Origin: Candidatus Odyssella sp. | GTDB lineage: Bacteria > Pseudomonadota > Alphaproteobacteria > Bin65 | Reading direction: 5' to 3' | DNA length: 38,297 bases | Assembly: GCA_016792765.1 (NCBI GenBank) | Contig: JAEULD010000086.1 | Span: forward strand, 1 to 38,297 | Shown here: piece by piece, positions 14,955 to 24,285 of the stretch | Layout of the letters: each line of letters begins with the position of its first letter | Position numbering within the stretch: position 1 is the stretch's first letter | The notes under the pieces: generated by a model | What the model was told of the DNA's origin: nothing | Database searches by the model: none | What the model saw: the letters and a program-made list of their open reading frames with translations, nothing else | Translations under genes and position numbers: made by a program

Positions 14955-15721
14955 CGCCGCTCGATCGCGCCGCGGCGATGGTCACGCCGCCCGCGGCGAT
15001 GGACCCGCTCGAGCGGGCCCTGTCGTACCCCTACGCGGCGCCGACGCATTCCTATCTCTTCCGCGGCGGCGAGGCGGTGCCGGCCGCGATCGGCGCGCGC
15101 GAGAGAGCGGGCCGCATTCCGGTGCTGGCCTGCGGCTCCAACCGCGCGCCCGCGCAGCTCAGGCGCAAGTTCGCCGGCATCGCCGGGGCCGAGATCGCGG
15201 CCGAGCGCGTGTTTCTCGCCGATTTCGATTCGGTCTACGCCGCGCACATCTCGGGCTACGGGGCGATCGCGGCCACGCTGCAGCACTGCGCCGGCACGCG
15301 CGTCGAGCTGTTCGTCACCTGGCTGCCCGAGGCGCTGATGGAGCGCATGCACGCCACCGAGGGCCGCGGCGCGTTCTACGACTACGTGCGCCTCGACGGC
15401 ATCGCGCTCGAGAGCGAAGGGGGCGGGCGCTTCGACAGCGCCTACGCCTATGCGTTCCGCGGCGGCTGCCTGGCGCTCGGCGGCGCGCCCGCGGCCGTGG
15501 CGGCGGTGCCGGCGGCGGGCCGCCGCTTTAGGGCGCTCACCGAGGCCGAGGTGCAGGCGGCGGCGCAGGCCAAGCTCGGCGAGAGCGGGCCGCTCGAGGA
15601 TTTCGTGCTTGCCGCCGTCCACGATCAGGCCGTCCGGCTCGCGCGCGAGGCGCGGCTGTGCGCGGATGCGCTGCCGCTCGCATGGCCGCGCGTGACCGTG
15701 ATCGCCGCCGGCAACCGCTGA
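14951..15721 (+). CDS. Gamma-glutamylcyclotransferase-like fold protein (tentative)
   Basis: A 256-residue protein with the segment IPVLACGSNRAPAQLRRKF around residues 57-75. It resembles the YGSNL nucleotide/substrate loop at the start of gamma-glutamylcyclotransferase (GGCT/AIG2) folds. After it come a strand (RVELFVTWLPEALMERMHATEG) and an acidic segment with ESEGGGRFDSAYAYAF, compatible with the fold's conserved Glu. The overall family is not one I can name, and no enzyme assay can be inferred. It is translationally coupled to the duplicated DUF4170 gene through ATGA and ends before a CGTAGGGG-type repeat that separates it from the converging htpX-like gene. Confidence 0.5.
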   Translation: MTPLDRAAAMVTPPAAMDPLERALSYPYAAPTHSYLFRGGEAVPAAIGARERAGRIPVLACGSNRAPAQLRRKFAGIAGAEIAAERVFLADFDSVYAAHISGYGAIAATLQHCAGTRVELFVTWLPEALMERMHATEGRGAFYDYVRLDGIALESEGGGRFDSAYAYAFRGGCLALGGAPAAVAAVPAAGRRFRALTEAEVQAAAQAKLGESGPLEDFVLAAVHDQAVRLAREARLCADALPLAWPRVTVIAAGNR

Positions 15722-15763
15722 TCCGAGCGGCCAGAGCGTATCTCGATTCGATGCGGTCCTTGC

Positions 15764-15888
15764 CGCGTAGGGGCGCGCTGCGCGCGCCCTGTCTCCGCGC
15801 GTGCGCGGCCGGAGTGCGGCGCAACCGGCCGCCTACGACTGCCAATGCCTGCGCGGTATCGGCCGGGCGCGCGCACCGCGCCCCTACG
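15764..15888. repeat. Palindromic CGTAGGGGCGCG repeat between converging genes
   Basis: The left part, 15764-15798, is identical over 35 bases to 19462-19496. It starts CGCGTAGGGGCGCGCTGCGC and ends TGTCTCCGC. The right arm ends CGCGCCCCTACG by 15888, the inverted match. It sits between the GGCT-like gene (stop 15721, plus) and the HtpX-like gene (stop 15924, minus). Here neither gene uses the repeat for its stop codon. Confidence 0.8.
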
Positions 15889-15923
15889 CCGCAACCGCCG
15901 CGCCCGTCCGATCGAAGCGCGCT

Positions 15924-16955
15924 CTAGTCCCGCAGCTCCTTGAGCCGCGCGACGCGCAGCGACGTGGCGGGATGCGTCGACATCAGCGCGCCGGCGTCTT
16001 CCTTGAAGCGCTTCAGCGGATTCACGATGAAGACGTGCTGCACGGCCCGATTGACCGCGAGCTTCTCCTTGCATTTTTCGATCTTCGCGAGCGCGCTGGC
16101 GAGGCCGTCGGGCGAGCCGGCGAGATACGCGCCGGCCGCGTCGGCGCCGTACTCGCGCTGGCGCGAAATCGCCATCTGCACGAGCTGGGCGAGGAGCGGG
16201 GCCAGCACCGCGGTGACGACGAGCACGGCGATGGCGACGATGGCCGCGCCGCCGCCGTCCTTCTTGTCGCCGCTGCGCGACGAGCGCGAGCTCTTGGCCT
16301 CGGCGCCGATGCGCGCCGTGGCGCCGGCGATCTCGCGCAGGATGACGATGAGGCCGAGGCACAGCGCGACGATGTCGGCATAGACGATATCGTGGTTGCA
16401 GATGTGGCCGATCTCGTGGCCGAGCACGCCTTCGAGCTCGTGCGGCTCCAGCGCGTCGAGCAGGCCGCGCGTGACGCCGACGGTGGCGTGGAACTCGTCG
16501 CGCCCGGCGGCGAATGCGTTCATCGCCGGGCCCTCGATCACGACGAGGCGCGGTTTCGGGATGCCCGCGGCGTCGGCCACGCGCCGGGCGGCTTCGTGCA
16601 GCTTCGGCTCCTCGCTTTCGGAAACCTCGCGCGCGCCGAGGATGCGCGCCATCACCACGTCGCCGACGACGAGCGCGCGGATCGCCAGCGCCGCACCGAC
16701 GACGGCGGTCAGCAGCGCCGCCGCGAAACCCCAGTTGGAGACCAGGAACAGGCCCGGCGCCTTGCCCGACGGCGCCATGTCGTTGGAGAGATAGACGTCG
16801 ATCGCCCAGCCGACGACATAGGCGAGCGCGCCGCCCACCAGCGTCAGCGCGGCGCAGAGCGCCATCGAATTGATCCAGTTCCACCAGATCGCCGAGGCCA
16901 CTCTGTGCCGGGCGGTGGCGGCGAGGCGCTTCGGTCGGGCGGCGGTCTCGCTCAT
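15924..16955 (-). CDS. htpX: HtpX-like M48 family membrane zinc metalloprotease
   Basis: An inner-membrane protease of the M48 family, 343 residues. These enzymes cut misfolded membrane proteins on the cytoplasmic side. Two N-terminal membrane segments are at about residues 31-52 and 72-99. The zinc motif HEIGH is at residues 180-184, with the third ligand E268 in RQREYGADAAG. NAFAAGRDEFHATVGVTRGLLDAL and STHPATSLRVARL are the family's substrate-cleft and C-terminal motifs. Two further membrane segments (about 191-212 and 235-262) follow the catalytic helix. A Ser/Lys-rich loop (KSSRSSRSGDKKDGGG) separates them. It is somewhat longer than E. coli HtpX at the N-terminus, so it may belong to an M48B-related branch. 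Confidence 0.85.
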   Translation of the reverse strand: MSETAARPKRLAATARHRVASAIWWNWINSMALCAALTLVGGALAYVVGWAIDVYLSNDMAPSGKAPGLFLVSNWGFAAALLTAVVGAALAIRALVVGDVVMARILGAREVSESEEPKLHEAARRVADAAGIPKPRLVVIEGPAMNAFAAGRDEFHATVGVTRGLLDALEPHELEGVLGHEIGHICNHDIVYADIVALCLGLIVILREIAGATARIGAEAKSSRSSRSGDKKDGGGAAIVAIAVLVVTAVLAPLLAQLVQMAISRQREYGADAAGAYLAGSPDGLASALAKIEKCKEKLAVNRAVQHVFIVNPLKRFKEDAGALMSTHPATSLRVARLKELRD

Positions 16956-17040
16956 CGGCGTGCGGAATGCGGATTGGACGGGCCGGCGAACTCTATCACC
17001 GCATATCCTGACGAACCGTGACCTCGATCACAACGCCGCA

Positions 17041-17700
17041 TCACCGCCCCGGCAGGACGCGCCACACCGCGGCGGCGCGCAGATCGCTGTCTTCGATCTC
17101 GGTCGTCGTGGGCACGGCATAGCGCGCGACGAGCTCGATCCCCGCGGCCGGGAAGTGGCTGCGCCTGGGGTCGCCGATCAGCACGGGCACGCGCCGCGCG
17201 AGCGACCTCAGCCACGCCTCGACACGTCCCGCCATCGGCTGCTCGTAGCAGACGTCGCCGGCGATCACGATCTGCCAGGCCGCGTCGTCCGTGCCCACGA
17301 GGTCGTCGGCCGCGATCTCGACCGCGACGCCGTTGGCGGCGGCATTGAGCGCGATCGCCGTGCGCGCGAAGGCGTCGATCTCGGCCGCAACCGCGCGCGC
17401 GGCGCCGGCCTTGGCGGCCGCGATCGCGCCCAGGCCCGAGCCCGCGCCGAAATCGAGCACGGTCTTGCCGGCCACCACCTCGGGGTGATCGAGCAGATAG
17501 CGGGCGAGCGCCTGTCCGCCGGCCCAGGCGAAGGCCCAATAGGGCGGCGGCAGCCCCAGTGCCGCGAGATCGGGCTCGGTCGCGCGCCAGAGCGGCAGCA
17601 GCCTGTCGGCCTGGTGCAGCGCGATCTCGGGAATGAGCCGCGGCGCCGAAAGCCGCGTGTTCGCGCGGACGAACGCGGCCGGGTCGGCGATGGCGCTCAC
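17041..17700 (-). CDS. METTL20-like class I SAM-dependent methyltransferase
   Basis: A 219-residue methyltransferase. The N-terminal segment TRLSAPRLIPEIALHQADRL and PPPYWAFAWAGGQALARYL match the METTL20/ETF-beta-lysine methyltransferase group. Its characterised bacterial member modifies the electron-transfer flavoprotein and ribosomal protein L7/L12. The SAM-binding motif I is VLDFGAGSGLGAIAAAKAG, and the post-motif with acidic residue is AEIDAFA. GDVCYEQPM is the catalytic-loop motif. GTG at 17700 overlaps the ubiA stop by four bases (GTGA), so translation is coupled to ubiA. Some annotations would call it PrmA-like or a nicotinamide N-methyltransferase; I favour a lysine methyltransferase, with substrate unproven. 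Confidence 0.8.
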   Translation of the reverse strand: MSAIADPAAFVRANTRLSAPRLIPEIALHQADRLLPLWRATEPDLAALGLPPPYWAFAWAGGQALARYLLDHPEVVAGKTVLDFGAGSGLGAIAAAKAGAARAVAAEIDAFARTAIALNAAANGVAVEIAADDLVGTDDAAWQIVIAGDVCYEQPMAGRVEAWLRSLARRVPVLIGDPRRSHFPAAGIELVARYAVPTTTEIEDSDLRAAAVWRVLPGR

Positions 17701-18659
17701 GGCGCGAGCAGCAGATCGGCGAACAGGCCGGCCACGAGGATCCAGCCGAAGTAGCGGTTGGACTTGAACTTCACGAGGCAATCGGCGGCGTCGTCGAGAT
17801 CGACGTCGATCACCTGCCAGGCGAGCTGCGCCGCGCCCGCGGCCAGCGCCGCGTAGAACGGCCAGCCGAGCCCGTCGGCGAGGCCGGCGGCGGCGAACAG
17901 CGCCAGCGCCGCGGCATAGAACCCGGCCAGCCAGGGCCGCGTGGCCGCGCCGAGCTTGAGGGCGGTGGATTTCACGCCGACGAGGATGTCGTCTTCCTTG
18001 TCCTGATGCGCGTAGATCGTGTCGTAGCCGAGCGTCCAGGCGATGCCGCCGACGTAGAGGAGGGCCGGCGCCCATCCGAGCCCGCCCGCCACCGCGGCCC
18101 AGCCGAGCAGCGCGCCCCAGTTGAACGCGAGGCCGAGCACGAATTGCGGCCAATAGGTGATCCGCTTCATCAGCGGATAGGTGAAGACGAGCAGCAGCGA
18201 GGCGGCGCCGAGCGCCACGGCATACCAATTGAGCTGCAGCAGGATCGCGAGGCCGAGGCAGAGCAGCGCGAGCATGAAGGCGATCGCCTGCCGCACGCTC
18301 ACCTGGCCGCTCGGGATCGGCCGCGTGCGCGTGCGTTCCACCTTGGCGTCGAAATCGCGGTCCACGATGTCGTTGTAGGTGCAGCCGGCGCCGCGCATCA
18401 CCATGGCGCCCACGCCGAACAGCAGGTAGAGCCAGGCGAGATGGAGCCATTCGCGGCCGCTCGCCGGCGCCTTGTCGAGCGCGAACACGAGGCTCCACCA
18501 GCATGGCCACAGCAGCAGCCAGGTGCCGATCGGCCGGTCGAGACGCATCAGCTTGGCATAGGGGCGCAGCGCCCGCGGCAGCAGGCGGTCGACCCAGCCT
18601 TGCGCCGGCATGTCGGTGCCGGCGATCAAGCCTTCTGTGTTCCGGGCGGCTTCGGCCAT
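17697..18659 (-). CDS. ubiA: 4-hydroxybenzoate polyprenyltransferase UbiA
   Basis: Integral membrane prenyltransferase that joins the polyprenyl tail to 4-hydroxybenzoate, the first committed membrane step of ubiquinone synthesis. It has 320 residues with about eight or nine membrane helices. The first aspartate motif is NDIVDRDFD (N96, D97, D100, D104), and the second is YDTIYAHQDKEDD (D213, D220, D224). Both bind Mg-diphosphate. RLDRPIGTWLLLWPCWW at residues 39-55 is the substrate-pocket signature of UbiA rather than of related heme or chlorophyll prenyltransferases. Its start lies 17 bp from the divergent rsmE start, so the promoters must overlap the coding regions or be shared. The methyltransferase gene overlaps its 3' end. 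Confidence 0.96.
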   Translation of the reverse strand: MAEAARNTEGLIAGTDMPAQGWVDRLLPRALRPYAKLMRLDRPIGTWLLLWPCWWSLVFALDKAPASGREWLHLAWLYLLFGVGAMVMRGAGCTYNDIVDRDFDAKVERTRTRPIPSGQVSVRQAIAFMLALLCLGLAILLQLNWYAVALGAASLLLVFTYPLMKRITYWPQFVLGLAFNWGALLGWAAVAGGLGWAPALLYVGGIAWTLGYDTIYAHQDKEDDILVGVKSTALKLGAATRPWLAGFYAAALALFAAAGLADGLGWPFYAALAAGAAQLAWQVIDVDLDDAADCLVKFKSNRYFGWILVAGLFADLLLAP

Positions 18660-18676
18660 GCGCTAAGGTTAGTCCC

Positions 18677-19468
18677 ATGAACCGGGCGGACCAAGGCGGC
18701 GAATTGCATGCGGGGCGGCGCGAAGCCGCCGTGCAGGTGGGCGTGCGCCTCTATGTCGAGGCCGATCTCGCCGCCGGCGCCGCGGTGCCGCTCGATCCGG
18801 CGCAGGCGCATTATCTCCGCAACGTGATGCGCCGCGCGCCCGGCGACGCGGTGCGGGCGTTCAACGGCCGCGACGGCGAATGGCGTGCGACGATCGCGGC
18901 GCTCGGGAAAGGGAAGGGCGCGCTCGCGGCCGAAGCGCAGACCCGCGCCCAGGCGCCCGAGCCCGATCTCTGGCTGCTCGCGGCGCCGATCAAGCGCACC
19001 GCGATCGACTTCGTCGCCGCCAAGGCCACCGAGCTCGGCGCCTCGGCGATCCAGCCCGTGTTCACCCGCCGCACGGCGGTCACGCGCGTCAACGCCGATC
19101 GCATGCGCGCCAACGCGATCGAGGCCGCCGAGCAATGCGAGCGGTTGACGGTGCCCGCCGTGCGCGACGCGGCGCCGCTCGCGAAGCTGCTCGACACGTG
19201 GCCGAAAGGCCGGCGAATTTTGTTCGCCGACGAAACCCGCGATGGGCTTCCCATCGCCGCGGCGCTCGCCGCCGAACGCGCGAAGATGCCCGAGCCGTGG
19301 GCCATCCTGATCGGCCCCGAAGGCGGCTTCGCGCCCGAGGAGTTGACGCGTATCCGCGCCGTGCCCGGCGTGGCGCCGGTCTCGCTCGGCGAGCGCCTGC
19401 TGCGCGCCGACACCGCCGCGCTCGCGGCACTCGCGGTGTGGCAGGCGGTGATGACTCCAAACGCGTAG
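18677..19468 (+). CDS. rsmE: 16S rRNA (uracil-1498-N3)-methyltransferase RsmE
   Basis: SPOUT-class methyltransferase that modifies U1498 in 16S rRNA, 263 residues. The N-terminal PUA-like domain has VRLYVEADLAAGAAVPLD and AQAHYLRNVMRRAPGD. The catalytic trefoil-knot domain has AAPIKRTAIDFVAAKATELG. Its SAM-site motifs are ILIGPEGGFAPEEL and VSLGERLLRADTAALAAL. ATG at 18677 gives a roughly 24-residue leader before the usual family start (VRLYVE), so a later start is conceivable. It is divergent from ubiA. Its TAG stop (19466-19468) lies inside the CGTAGGGG repeat, which also holds the stop of the converging xerC. Confidence 0.93.
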   Translation: MNRADQGGELHAGRREAAVQVGVRLYVEADLAAGAAVPLDPAQAHYLRNVMRRAPGDAVRAFNGRDGEWRATIAALGKGKGALAAEAQTRAQAPEPDLWLLAAPIKRTAIDFVAAKATELGASAIQPVFTRRTAVTRVNADRMRANAIEAAEQCERLTVPAVRDAAPLAKLLDTWPKGRRILFADETRDGLPIAAALAAERAKMPEPWAILIGPEGGFAPEELTRIRAVPGVAPVSLGERLLRADTAALAALAVWQAVMTPNA

Positions 19469-19566
19469 GGGCGCGCTGCGCGCGCCCTGTCTCCGCTCAA
19501 CGCATGTTTTTCTATGCGTAATGCGCCACGGGCGCAGAGAGGGCGCGCACAGCGCGCCCCTACGCG
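19462..19566. repeat. 105-bp imperfect inverted repeat that contains both stop codons of a converging gene pair
   Basis: The arms begin ACGCGTAGGGGCGCGC at 19461 and end with the inverted GCGCGCCCCTACGCG by 19566. A small hairpin, CGCATGTTTTTCTATGCG, sits in the middle at 19501-19518. The TAG in the left arm is the rsmE stop, and the TAG on the opposite strand of the right arm is the xerC stop. The first 35 bases are identical to those at 15764. It could act as a bidirectional terminator. Confidence 0.85.
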
Positions 19567-20540
19567 TCCGAAGACGCGTTCTTCGCCCTGGGATGCGCCT
19601 CGTCGTAGACGTCGAGCAGCTTCTTGGCGTCCACCGCGGTGTAGCGCTGCGTCGTGGAAAGCGAGGCGTGGCCGAGCAGCTCCTGGATCGTGCGGAGATC
19701 GCCGCCGCCGGCGAGCAGGTGCGTCGCGAAGGAGTGGCGCAGCGCGTGCGGCGTGGCGGTTTCGGGCAGGTTGAGCAGCGGGCGCAGCTTCTGGATCAAA
19801 CCCTGCACGATGCGCGGGTGGAGCGGCCCGCCGCGCACGCCCACGAACAGCGGCGCCTCGGGCGCCAGCGCGTGCGGGCACGCTGCGATGTAGGCCGCCA
19901 CCGCCTCGCGCACGGCGGGCAGCACCGGCACCATGCGCTGCTTGCGGCCCTTGCCGGTGATCGTCATCGTTTCGCCGGCCGGCGCCTCGGCGCGGGTCAG
20001 CGACAGCGCCTCGGCGATGCGCAGGCCGCAGCCATAGAGCAGCATCAGCACCGCCGCGTTGCGGCGCGCGATCCACGGCTCGGCGGCGTCGAACTCGGCG
20101 TTGTCGAGCAGATCGAACGTCTCGCGCTCGGTCAGCGGCTTCGGCACGGCGCGCGGCAGTTTCGGCGATTTCACCGCGCCGAGCGCCGCATTGTGCACGA
20201 GCCCGGCGCGGTCGAGATGCTGGAACAGGCTGCGCAAGGCGGAGAGGGCGCGCGCGGTGGAGGTGCGTTCGAGGCCCGCATTCGCGCGTGCGGCGAGCCA
20301 GGCGCGGAAATCGGCGGGGCGCAGCGCCTTCAATGCGGCGAGATCGGGCGCGCCGCCGACGTGTCCGGCGAGGAACGAGACGAACGCGTCGGCGTCGCGC
20401 GCATAGGCGGCGAGCGTGTGCGGCGAGGCGCGCTTCTCGCTGCGCAGGCGCTCGATCCAGGCAAGGGCCGCCGCGGCGAGATCCGGCGCGGCGCGCGCGA
20501 AGCGCGTGTCCGCGGCGTCTATTCGCCGAGATCCAGCCAT
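19560..20540 (-). CDS. xerC: Tyrosine recombinase XerC
   Basis: Site-specific recombinase that with XerD resolves chromosome dimers at dif, 326 residues. The N-terminal SAM-like core-binding domain contains [15 protein letters not shown] and [11 protein letters not shown]. The catalytic residues are all present: R174 ([10 protein letters not shown]), K198 (GKGRKQR), H265 and R268 ([12 protein letters not shown]), H291 ([11 protein letters not shown]) and nucleophile Y300. The context with DUF484 is the conserved chromosomal xerC location, so this is the housekeeping recombinase and not a phage integrase. Its start lies inside the end of the DUF484 gene (22-bp overlap). The stop is provided by the right arm of the palindromic repeat. 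No dif site was recognised nearby. Confidence 0.95.
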   Translation of the reverse strand: MAGSRRIDAADTRFARAAPDLAAAALAWIERLRSEKRASPHTLAAYARDADAFVSFLAGHVGGAPDLAALKALRPADFRAWLAARANAGLERTSTARALSALRSLFQHLDRAGLVHNAALGAVKSPKLPRAVPKPLTERETFDLLDNAEFDAAEPWIARRNAAVLMLLYGCGLRIAEALSLTRAEAPAGETMTITGKGRKQRMVPVLPAVREAVAAYIAACPHALAPEAPLFVGVRGGPLHPRIVQGLIQKLRPLLNLPETATPHALRHSFATHLLAGGGDLRTIQELLGHASLSTTQRYTAVDAKKLLDVYDEAHPRAKNASSDA

Positions 20541-21232
20541 GCGCGCGCGGTGCTCTCGATCGTCTTGGCGAGGAATACGAGCAGCTCTGTGCCCTGGCCG
20601 GCGCGGAAATGGCCGGGCTCGCGCGAGCCCACCGCGATGACGCCGGTGGGCGCGGCGGGGCCGATCGCAAGGCGCAGCAGCGCATCGGATTTCACGAGCG
20701 GCGCGGCCGGCCCGTAGAGCGCGCGCTCGCCGACGATGGCCGGCCGCAGCAGCACCTCGTTGCGCGGCCCGAGCAGCGCGTCGACCGAGCCCAGCGCCAG
20801 GAAGCGCACGCCGCTCTTGGTGCGGGGCTGGTTCGGCCGCGCGCTCTCGACGCAGAGCGAGACCGCGTCGACCTCGAGCTTGAGGGTGAGGTCGGTCGTG
20901 ATCGACTCGACGAAATGCTCGAACGAGGGCGCGTTCATCAGCTCGATGACGGCGCCGTGCACGCGCTGCTGGCTCTGCAGATTGCCGCGCGCGGCGGTGA
21001 TCGTGCTGTCGTGCAGTTGGCGCGTCTCGGCGAGGTCGCGGCGCAGGCGCTCGATCAGATAGTGCTGCATGTCGACGACGCCGCGCCCGTTCCTGTGCTC
21101 GGGCGGCAGCAGTTCGGCGACCAGCTCGGGGTGCCGGTCGAGGAAATCCCGGTGCCGGCGCAGGTAGTCGACGACCTGGTCTTCGCTGAGGCGGGGCGCG
21201 GGCGCGCTGGCGAAGGGGCTAGGCTTGCTCAC
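20519..21232 (-). CDS. DUF484 family protein (GAF-like), partner of xerC
   Basis: A 237-residue protein of the DUF484 family, commonly encoded directly before xerC in proteobacteria; its function is unknown. The N-terminal helical part has [20 protein letters not shown] and [12 protein letters not shown], the DUF484 signature, followed by [18 protein letters not shown]. The C-terminal half is GAF-like ([40 protein letters not shown]). The start is GTG at 21232, overlapping the fsa stop by 14 bp, and its own stop overlaps xerC by 22 bp. The three genes are therefore one tightly packed operon, fsa-DUF484-xerC. Confidence 0.9.
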   Translation of the reverse strand: MSKPSPFASAPAPRLSEDQVVDYLRRHRDFLDRHPELVAELLPPEHRNGRGVVDMQHYLIERLRRDLAETRQLHDSTITAARGNLQSQQRVHGAVIELMNAPSFEHFVESITTDLTLKLEVDAVSLCVESARPNQPRTKSGVRFLALGSVDALLGPRNEVLLRPAIVGERALYGPAAPLVKSDALLRLAIGPAAPTGVIAVGSREPGHFRAGQGTELLVFLAKTIESTARAWLDLGE

Positions 21233-21908
21233 GTCGCGCCGCTTTGGGGGCTTCGAGGATGCTCTGCCCCGTCTTCGCCCAGTCGTCGAGGAAGGCCTTC
21301 AGGCCCTTGTCGGTCAGCGGATGCTGGAACATCTGCTTCAGGACCGCGGGCGGCAGCGTCGCCACATGCGCGCCCATCTTGGCCGCCTGCACCACGTGGC
21401 CCGGATTGCGCACCGAGGCGACGAGCACCTCGGTCGCGATCTGCGGGAAGTTGCGGTACATCGCCACGATGTCGGCGATCAGCGCCATCCCGTCGTGGCC
21501 GATGTCGTCGAGCCGGCCGACGAACGGCGAGATGTAGGTGGCCCCCGCCTTGGCCGCGAGCAGCGCCTGCGCCGCCGAGAAGCACAGCGTCACGTTCACC
21601 TTGATGCCTTCGTGCCGGAAGGTCTTGCAGGCCTTCAGGCCCTCCATCGTCAGCGGCACCTTGATCACGACGTTCTTCGCGATCTTGGCGAGGCGCTGGC
21701 CTTCGCGCACCATGGACTGGTATTCGGTGGCCGTCACCTCGGCGCTGACGTCGCCCGGCACCACCTCGCAGATCTCCTTGATCGCGTCGATCATGTTGCG
21801 CCCGGCTTTCGCGATCAGCGTCGGGTTCGTGGTGACGCCGTCGAGCAGCCCGGTCGTCGCGAGCTCGCGGATTTCGTCGAGATTGGCCGTGTCGATGAAG
21901 AATTTCAT
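21219..21908 (-). CDS. fsa: Fructose-6-phosphate aldolase / transaldolase-like protein (TAL subtype)
   Basis: A class I aldolase of the small transaldolase group, 229 residues, about the 220-residue length typical of FSA/TalC. The start [30 protein letters not shown] (landmark [14 protein letters not shown]) is diagnostic. The Schiff-base lysine is K83 in [28 protein letters not shown] and [15 protein letters not shown] complete the barrel, and [10 protein letters not shown] carries the phosphate-side Arg. ATG at 21908 has GAGGA nearby and matches the family start; ATG at 21926 is six codons earlier. Whether it acts as transaldolase or as fructose-6-phosphate aldolase cannot be told from sequence. 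It is divergent from priA across 138 bp. Confidence 0.92.
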   Translation of the reverse strand: MKFFIDTANLDEIRELATTGLLDGVTTNPTLIAKAGRNMIDAIKEICEVVPGDVSAEVTATEYQSMVREGQRLAKIAKNVVIKVPLTMEGLKACKTFRHEGIKVNVTLCFSAAQALLAAKAGATYISPFVGRLDDIGHDGMALIADIVAMYRNFPQIATEVLVASVRNPGHVVQAAKMGAHVATLPPAVLKQMFQHPLTDKGLKAFLDDWAKTGQSILEAPKAARREQA

Positions 21909-22046
21909 GTGGTCCTCGGCTGGCATCTATCCATCGCCCGGCAGCCCCATGCCGTTCGGCGATCGAGAGCGCTGCGGCCGTCCGGATCGCCGCGCGGAGC
22001 GATGCGCCGCGTTGCGCGCCGGACGCTTCCTATATAAGGCAAACCG

Positions 22047-24281
22047 GTGAGTGGCGCCAGTTTCGCGCAAGGGAATCCCGCGGCGGTGGACGAATCGCCG
22101 GCGCGCGTCGGCGTGCTGCTGCCGCTGGCGCTCGCCGGAGTCTACGACTACGCGGTTCCCAAAGATTTGCCGTTGGCGCCGGGCGATTACGTCGTCGTGC
22201 CGCTCGGCCGGCGCGAGGAAATCGGCGTCGTCTGGGGCGCGGCGCGGGGCGACGTGGCGCCCGCGCGGCTGAGGCCGGTCTCGCATCGCTTCGACGCGCC
22301 GCCGATGCCGGCGGCGCAGCGCCGGTTCGTCGATTGGGTCGCGGACTACACGATGTCGTCGCCCGGCGCGGTGATGCGCATGGCGATCCCGGTGCCCGAC
22401 GCGCTGGAGCCGCCGGCGGCGCTCGCCGCGCTGCGCGCACGCGCCGGCTTTGCGCCCGCGAAGCCGCTCACCGCGCCGCGGCAGCGCGCGCTCGAGATTC
22501 TCGCCGCGCAAGGGCCGATGACGGCGCGCGATCTCGCGCGAGCCGCCGCCGTCGGCGCCGGCGTCGTCAAGGCGCTGGCCGCTCTCGGCGCCGCCGAGCC
22601 GGCCGCGCTCGCGGCGGACGAGCGCGTCCCCGGCGAGGCGCCCGATCCCGATGCGGAGCATGTGGCGCTCTCGCCGCGGCAGCAGGCGGCGGCCGCGGCG
22701 CTGGTCGCGGCGGTGCGCGCCGGCGCCTACAGCGCCACGCTGCTCGAAGGCGTCACCGGATCGGGCAAGACGGAAGTCTATTTCGAGGCGGTGGCGGAAA
22801 CCTTGCGCGCCGGCCGCCAGGCGCTGGTGCTCGTGCCCGAGATCGCGCTGACCGCGCAGTGGATCGAGCGCTTCGCCCGGCGCTTCGGCGCGCCGCCCGC
22901 GCTCTGGCATTCCGACGTGCGCGGGCGCGAGCGGCGCCTGGTCTGGCGCGCGGTCGCGGAAGGCCGCGTCAAGGCCGTGATCGGCGCGCGCTCGGCGCTG
23001 TTCCTGCCGTTCCCCGATCTCGGCCTCATCGTCGTCGACGAAGAGCACGACAGCTCGTTCAAGCAGGAAGACGGCGTCGTCTATCACGCGCGCGACATGG
23101 CCGTGGTGCGCGGCCATCTCGGCGGCTTCCCGGTCGTGCTCGCCTCGGCGACGCCGGCGCTCGAGACGCTCGCCAATGCCGAGCGCGGCCGTTATCGCAA
23201 GCTGGAGCTGCCCGAACGCCACGGCGGCGCCACGCTGCCCGAGGTGACGCTCGTCGATCTCCGCCGCGCGCCGCCGCCGCCGCGCCGCTGGCTCTCGCCC
23301 GAGCTGGCCGAGCGGCTCGGCGACACGCTCGAGGCCGGCGAGCAGGCGATGCTGTTCCTCAATCGCCGCGGCTACGCGCCGGTCACGGTGTGCCGCGCCT
23401 GCGGCACGAAGCTCAACTGTCCGAACTGCAGCACATGGCTCGTCGAGCACCGCCTGGCCGGCAAGCTGCAATGCCACCATTGCGGCTATGCGGCGCCGCT
23501 GCCGAAATCCTGCGCGGCGTGCGGCGCGGAAGGAACGCTCGTCGGCTGCGGGCCCGGCGTCGAGCGCTTGGCGGAGGAGGCGGCGCTGCTGTTCCCGGAC
23601 GCGCGGCTCGCGATCATGGCGTCGGACACCGTGCACGGCCCCGAGGCGGCGCAGGAATTCGTGCGCCGCATGAAGGCGCGCGAGATCGATCTCGTGATCG
23701 GCACGCAGATCGTCGCCAAGGGCCACGATTTCCCGATGCTGACGCTGGTCGGCGTCGTCGACGCAGACCTCTCGCTCGGCGGCGGCGATCTGCGCGCGGC
23801 CGAGCGCACCTGGCAGCTGCTCGCGCAGGTTTCGGGCCGCGCGGGCCGCGCCGAGCGGCCGGGCCGCGTGCTGCTGCAAACCTACATGCCCGAGCATCCG
23901 GTCTTGCGGGCGCTCGCCGCCGGAGACCGCGCGCGTTTTCTCGCGGCCGAGATGGAGGCGCGCCGCGCGGCCGGCTATCCGCCCTATGGACGGCTCGCGG
24001 CGCTGGTCGTCTCGGCGCCGAAGCGCGAGCTCGCCGAGCGCGCGGCGCGCGAACTCGCGCGCGCCTGGCCGGCCGCCGATGCGGCCAAGAGCGGCGTCGA
24101 GATGTGGGGGCCGGCGCCGGCGCCGCTCGCGCTGCTGCGCGGCCTCCACCGCTTCCGGCTGCTGGTGAAGGCGCCGAAGGACGTGAGCCTGCAGCCGCTG
24201 ATCCGCCGCTGGCTCGCCGCCGCGAAGCAGCCGGGCGCCGTCCGGATCAAGGTCGACATCGATCCCTACGGCTTCCTCTGA
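22047..24281 (+). CDS. priA: Primosomal replication restart helicase PriA
   Basis: Superfamily 2 3'-5' helicase that reloads the replisome at stalled forks, 744 residues. The N-terminal DNA-binding domain starts [19 protein letters not shown] and has [18 protein letters not shown]. Walker A is GVTGSGKT (235-242) and the DEEH box is at 331-334. The PriA-specific zinc insert has eight cysteines at about 449, 452, 458, 461, 476, 479, 489 and 492. Motifs V and VI are [12 protein letters not shown] and QVSGRAGRA. The start is GTG at 22047 with AAGG upstream. A TATATAAGG stretch at 22031-22039 could contain a -10 element, but no matching -35 was found at normal spacing. It converges on the FHA gene with only 4 bp between the stops. 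Confidence 0.96.
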   Translation: MSGASFAQGNPAAVDESPARVGVLLPLALAGVYDYAVPKDLPLAPGDYVVVPLGRREEIGVVWGAARGDVAPARLRPVSHRFDAPPMPAAQRRFVDWVADYTMSSPGAVMRMAIPVPDALEPPAALAALRARAGFAPAKPLTAPRQRALEILAAQGPMTARDLARAAAVGAGVVKALAALGAAEPAALAADERVPGEAPDPDAEHVALSPRQQAAAAALVAAVRAGAYSATLLEGVTGSGKTEVYFEAVAETLRAGRQALVLVPEIALTAQWIERFARRFGAPPALWHSDVRGRERRLVWRAVAEGRVKAVIGARSALFLPFPDLGLIVVDEEHDSSFKQEDGVVYHARDMAVVRGHLGGFPVVLASATPALETLANAERGRYRKLELPERHGGATLPEVTLVDLRRAPPPPRRWLSPELAERLGDTLEAGEQAMLFLNRRGYAPVTVCRACGTKLNCPNCSTWLVEHRLAGKLQCHHCGYAAPLPKSCAACGAEGTLVGCGPGVERLAEEAALLFPDARLAIMASDTVHGPEAAQEFVRRMKAREIDLVIGTQIVAKGHDFPMLTLVGVVDADLSLGGGDLRAAERTWQLLAQVSGRAGRAERPGRVLLQTYMPEHPVLRALAAGDRARFLAAEMEARRAAGYPPYGRLAALVVSAPKRELAERAARELARAWPAADAAKSGVEMWGPAPAPLALLRGLHRFRLLVKAPKDVSLQPLIRRWLAAAKQPGAVRIKVDIDPYGFL

Positions 24282-24285
24282 CGCG

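Noticed and set aside
19560..20540. Tyrosine recombinase considered as a phage or island integrase
   Set aside because: It sits in the conserved DUF484-xerC housekeeping context, with no att repeats, tRNA or phage genes nearby.
22012..22038. TTGCGC plus TATATAAG as a priA promoter
   Set aside because: The spacing between the elements is only 13-15 bases, below the usual 16-18.
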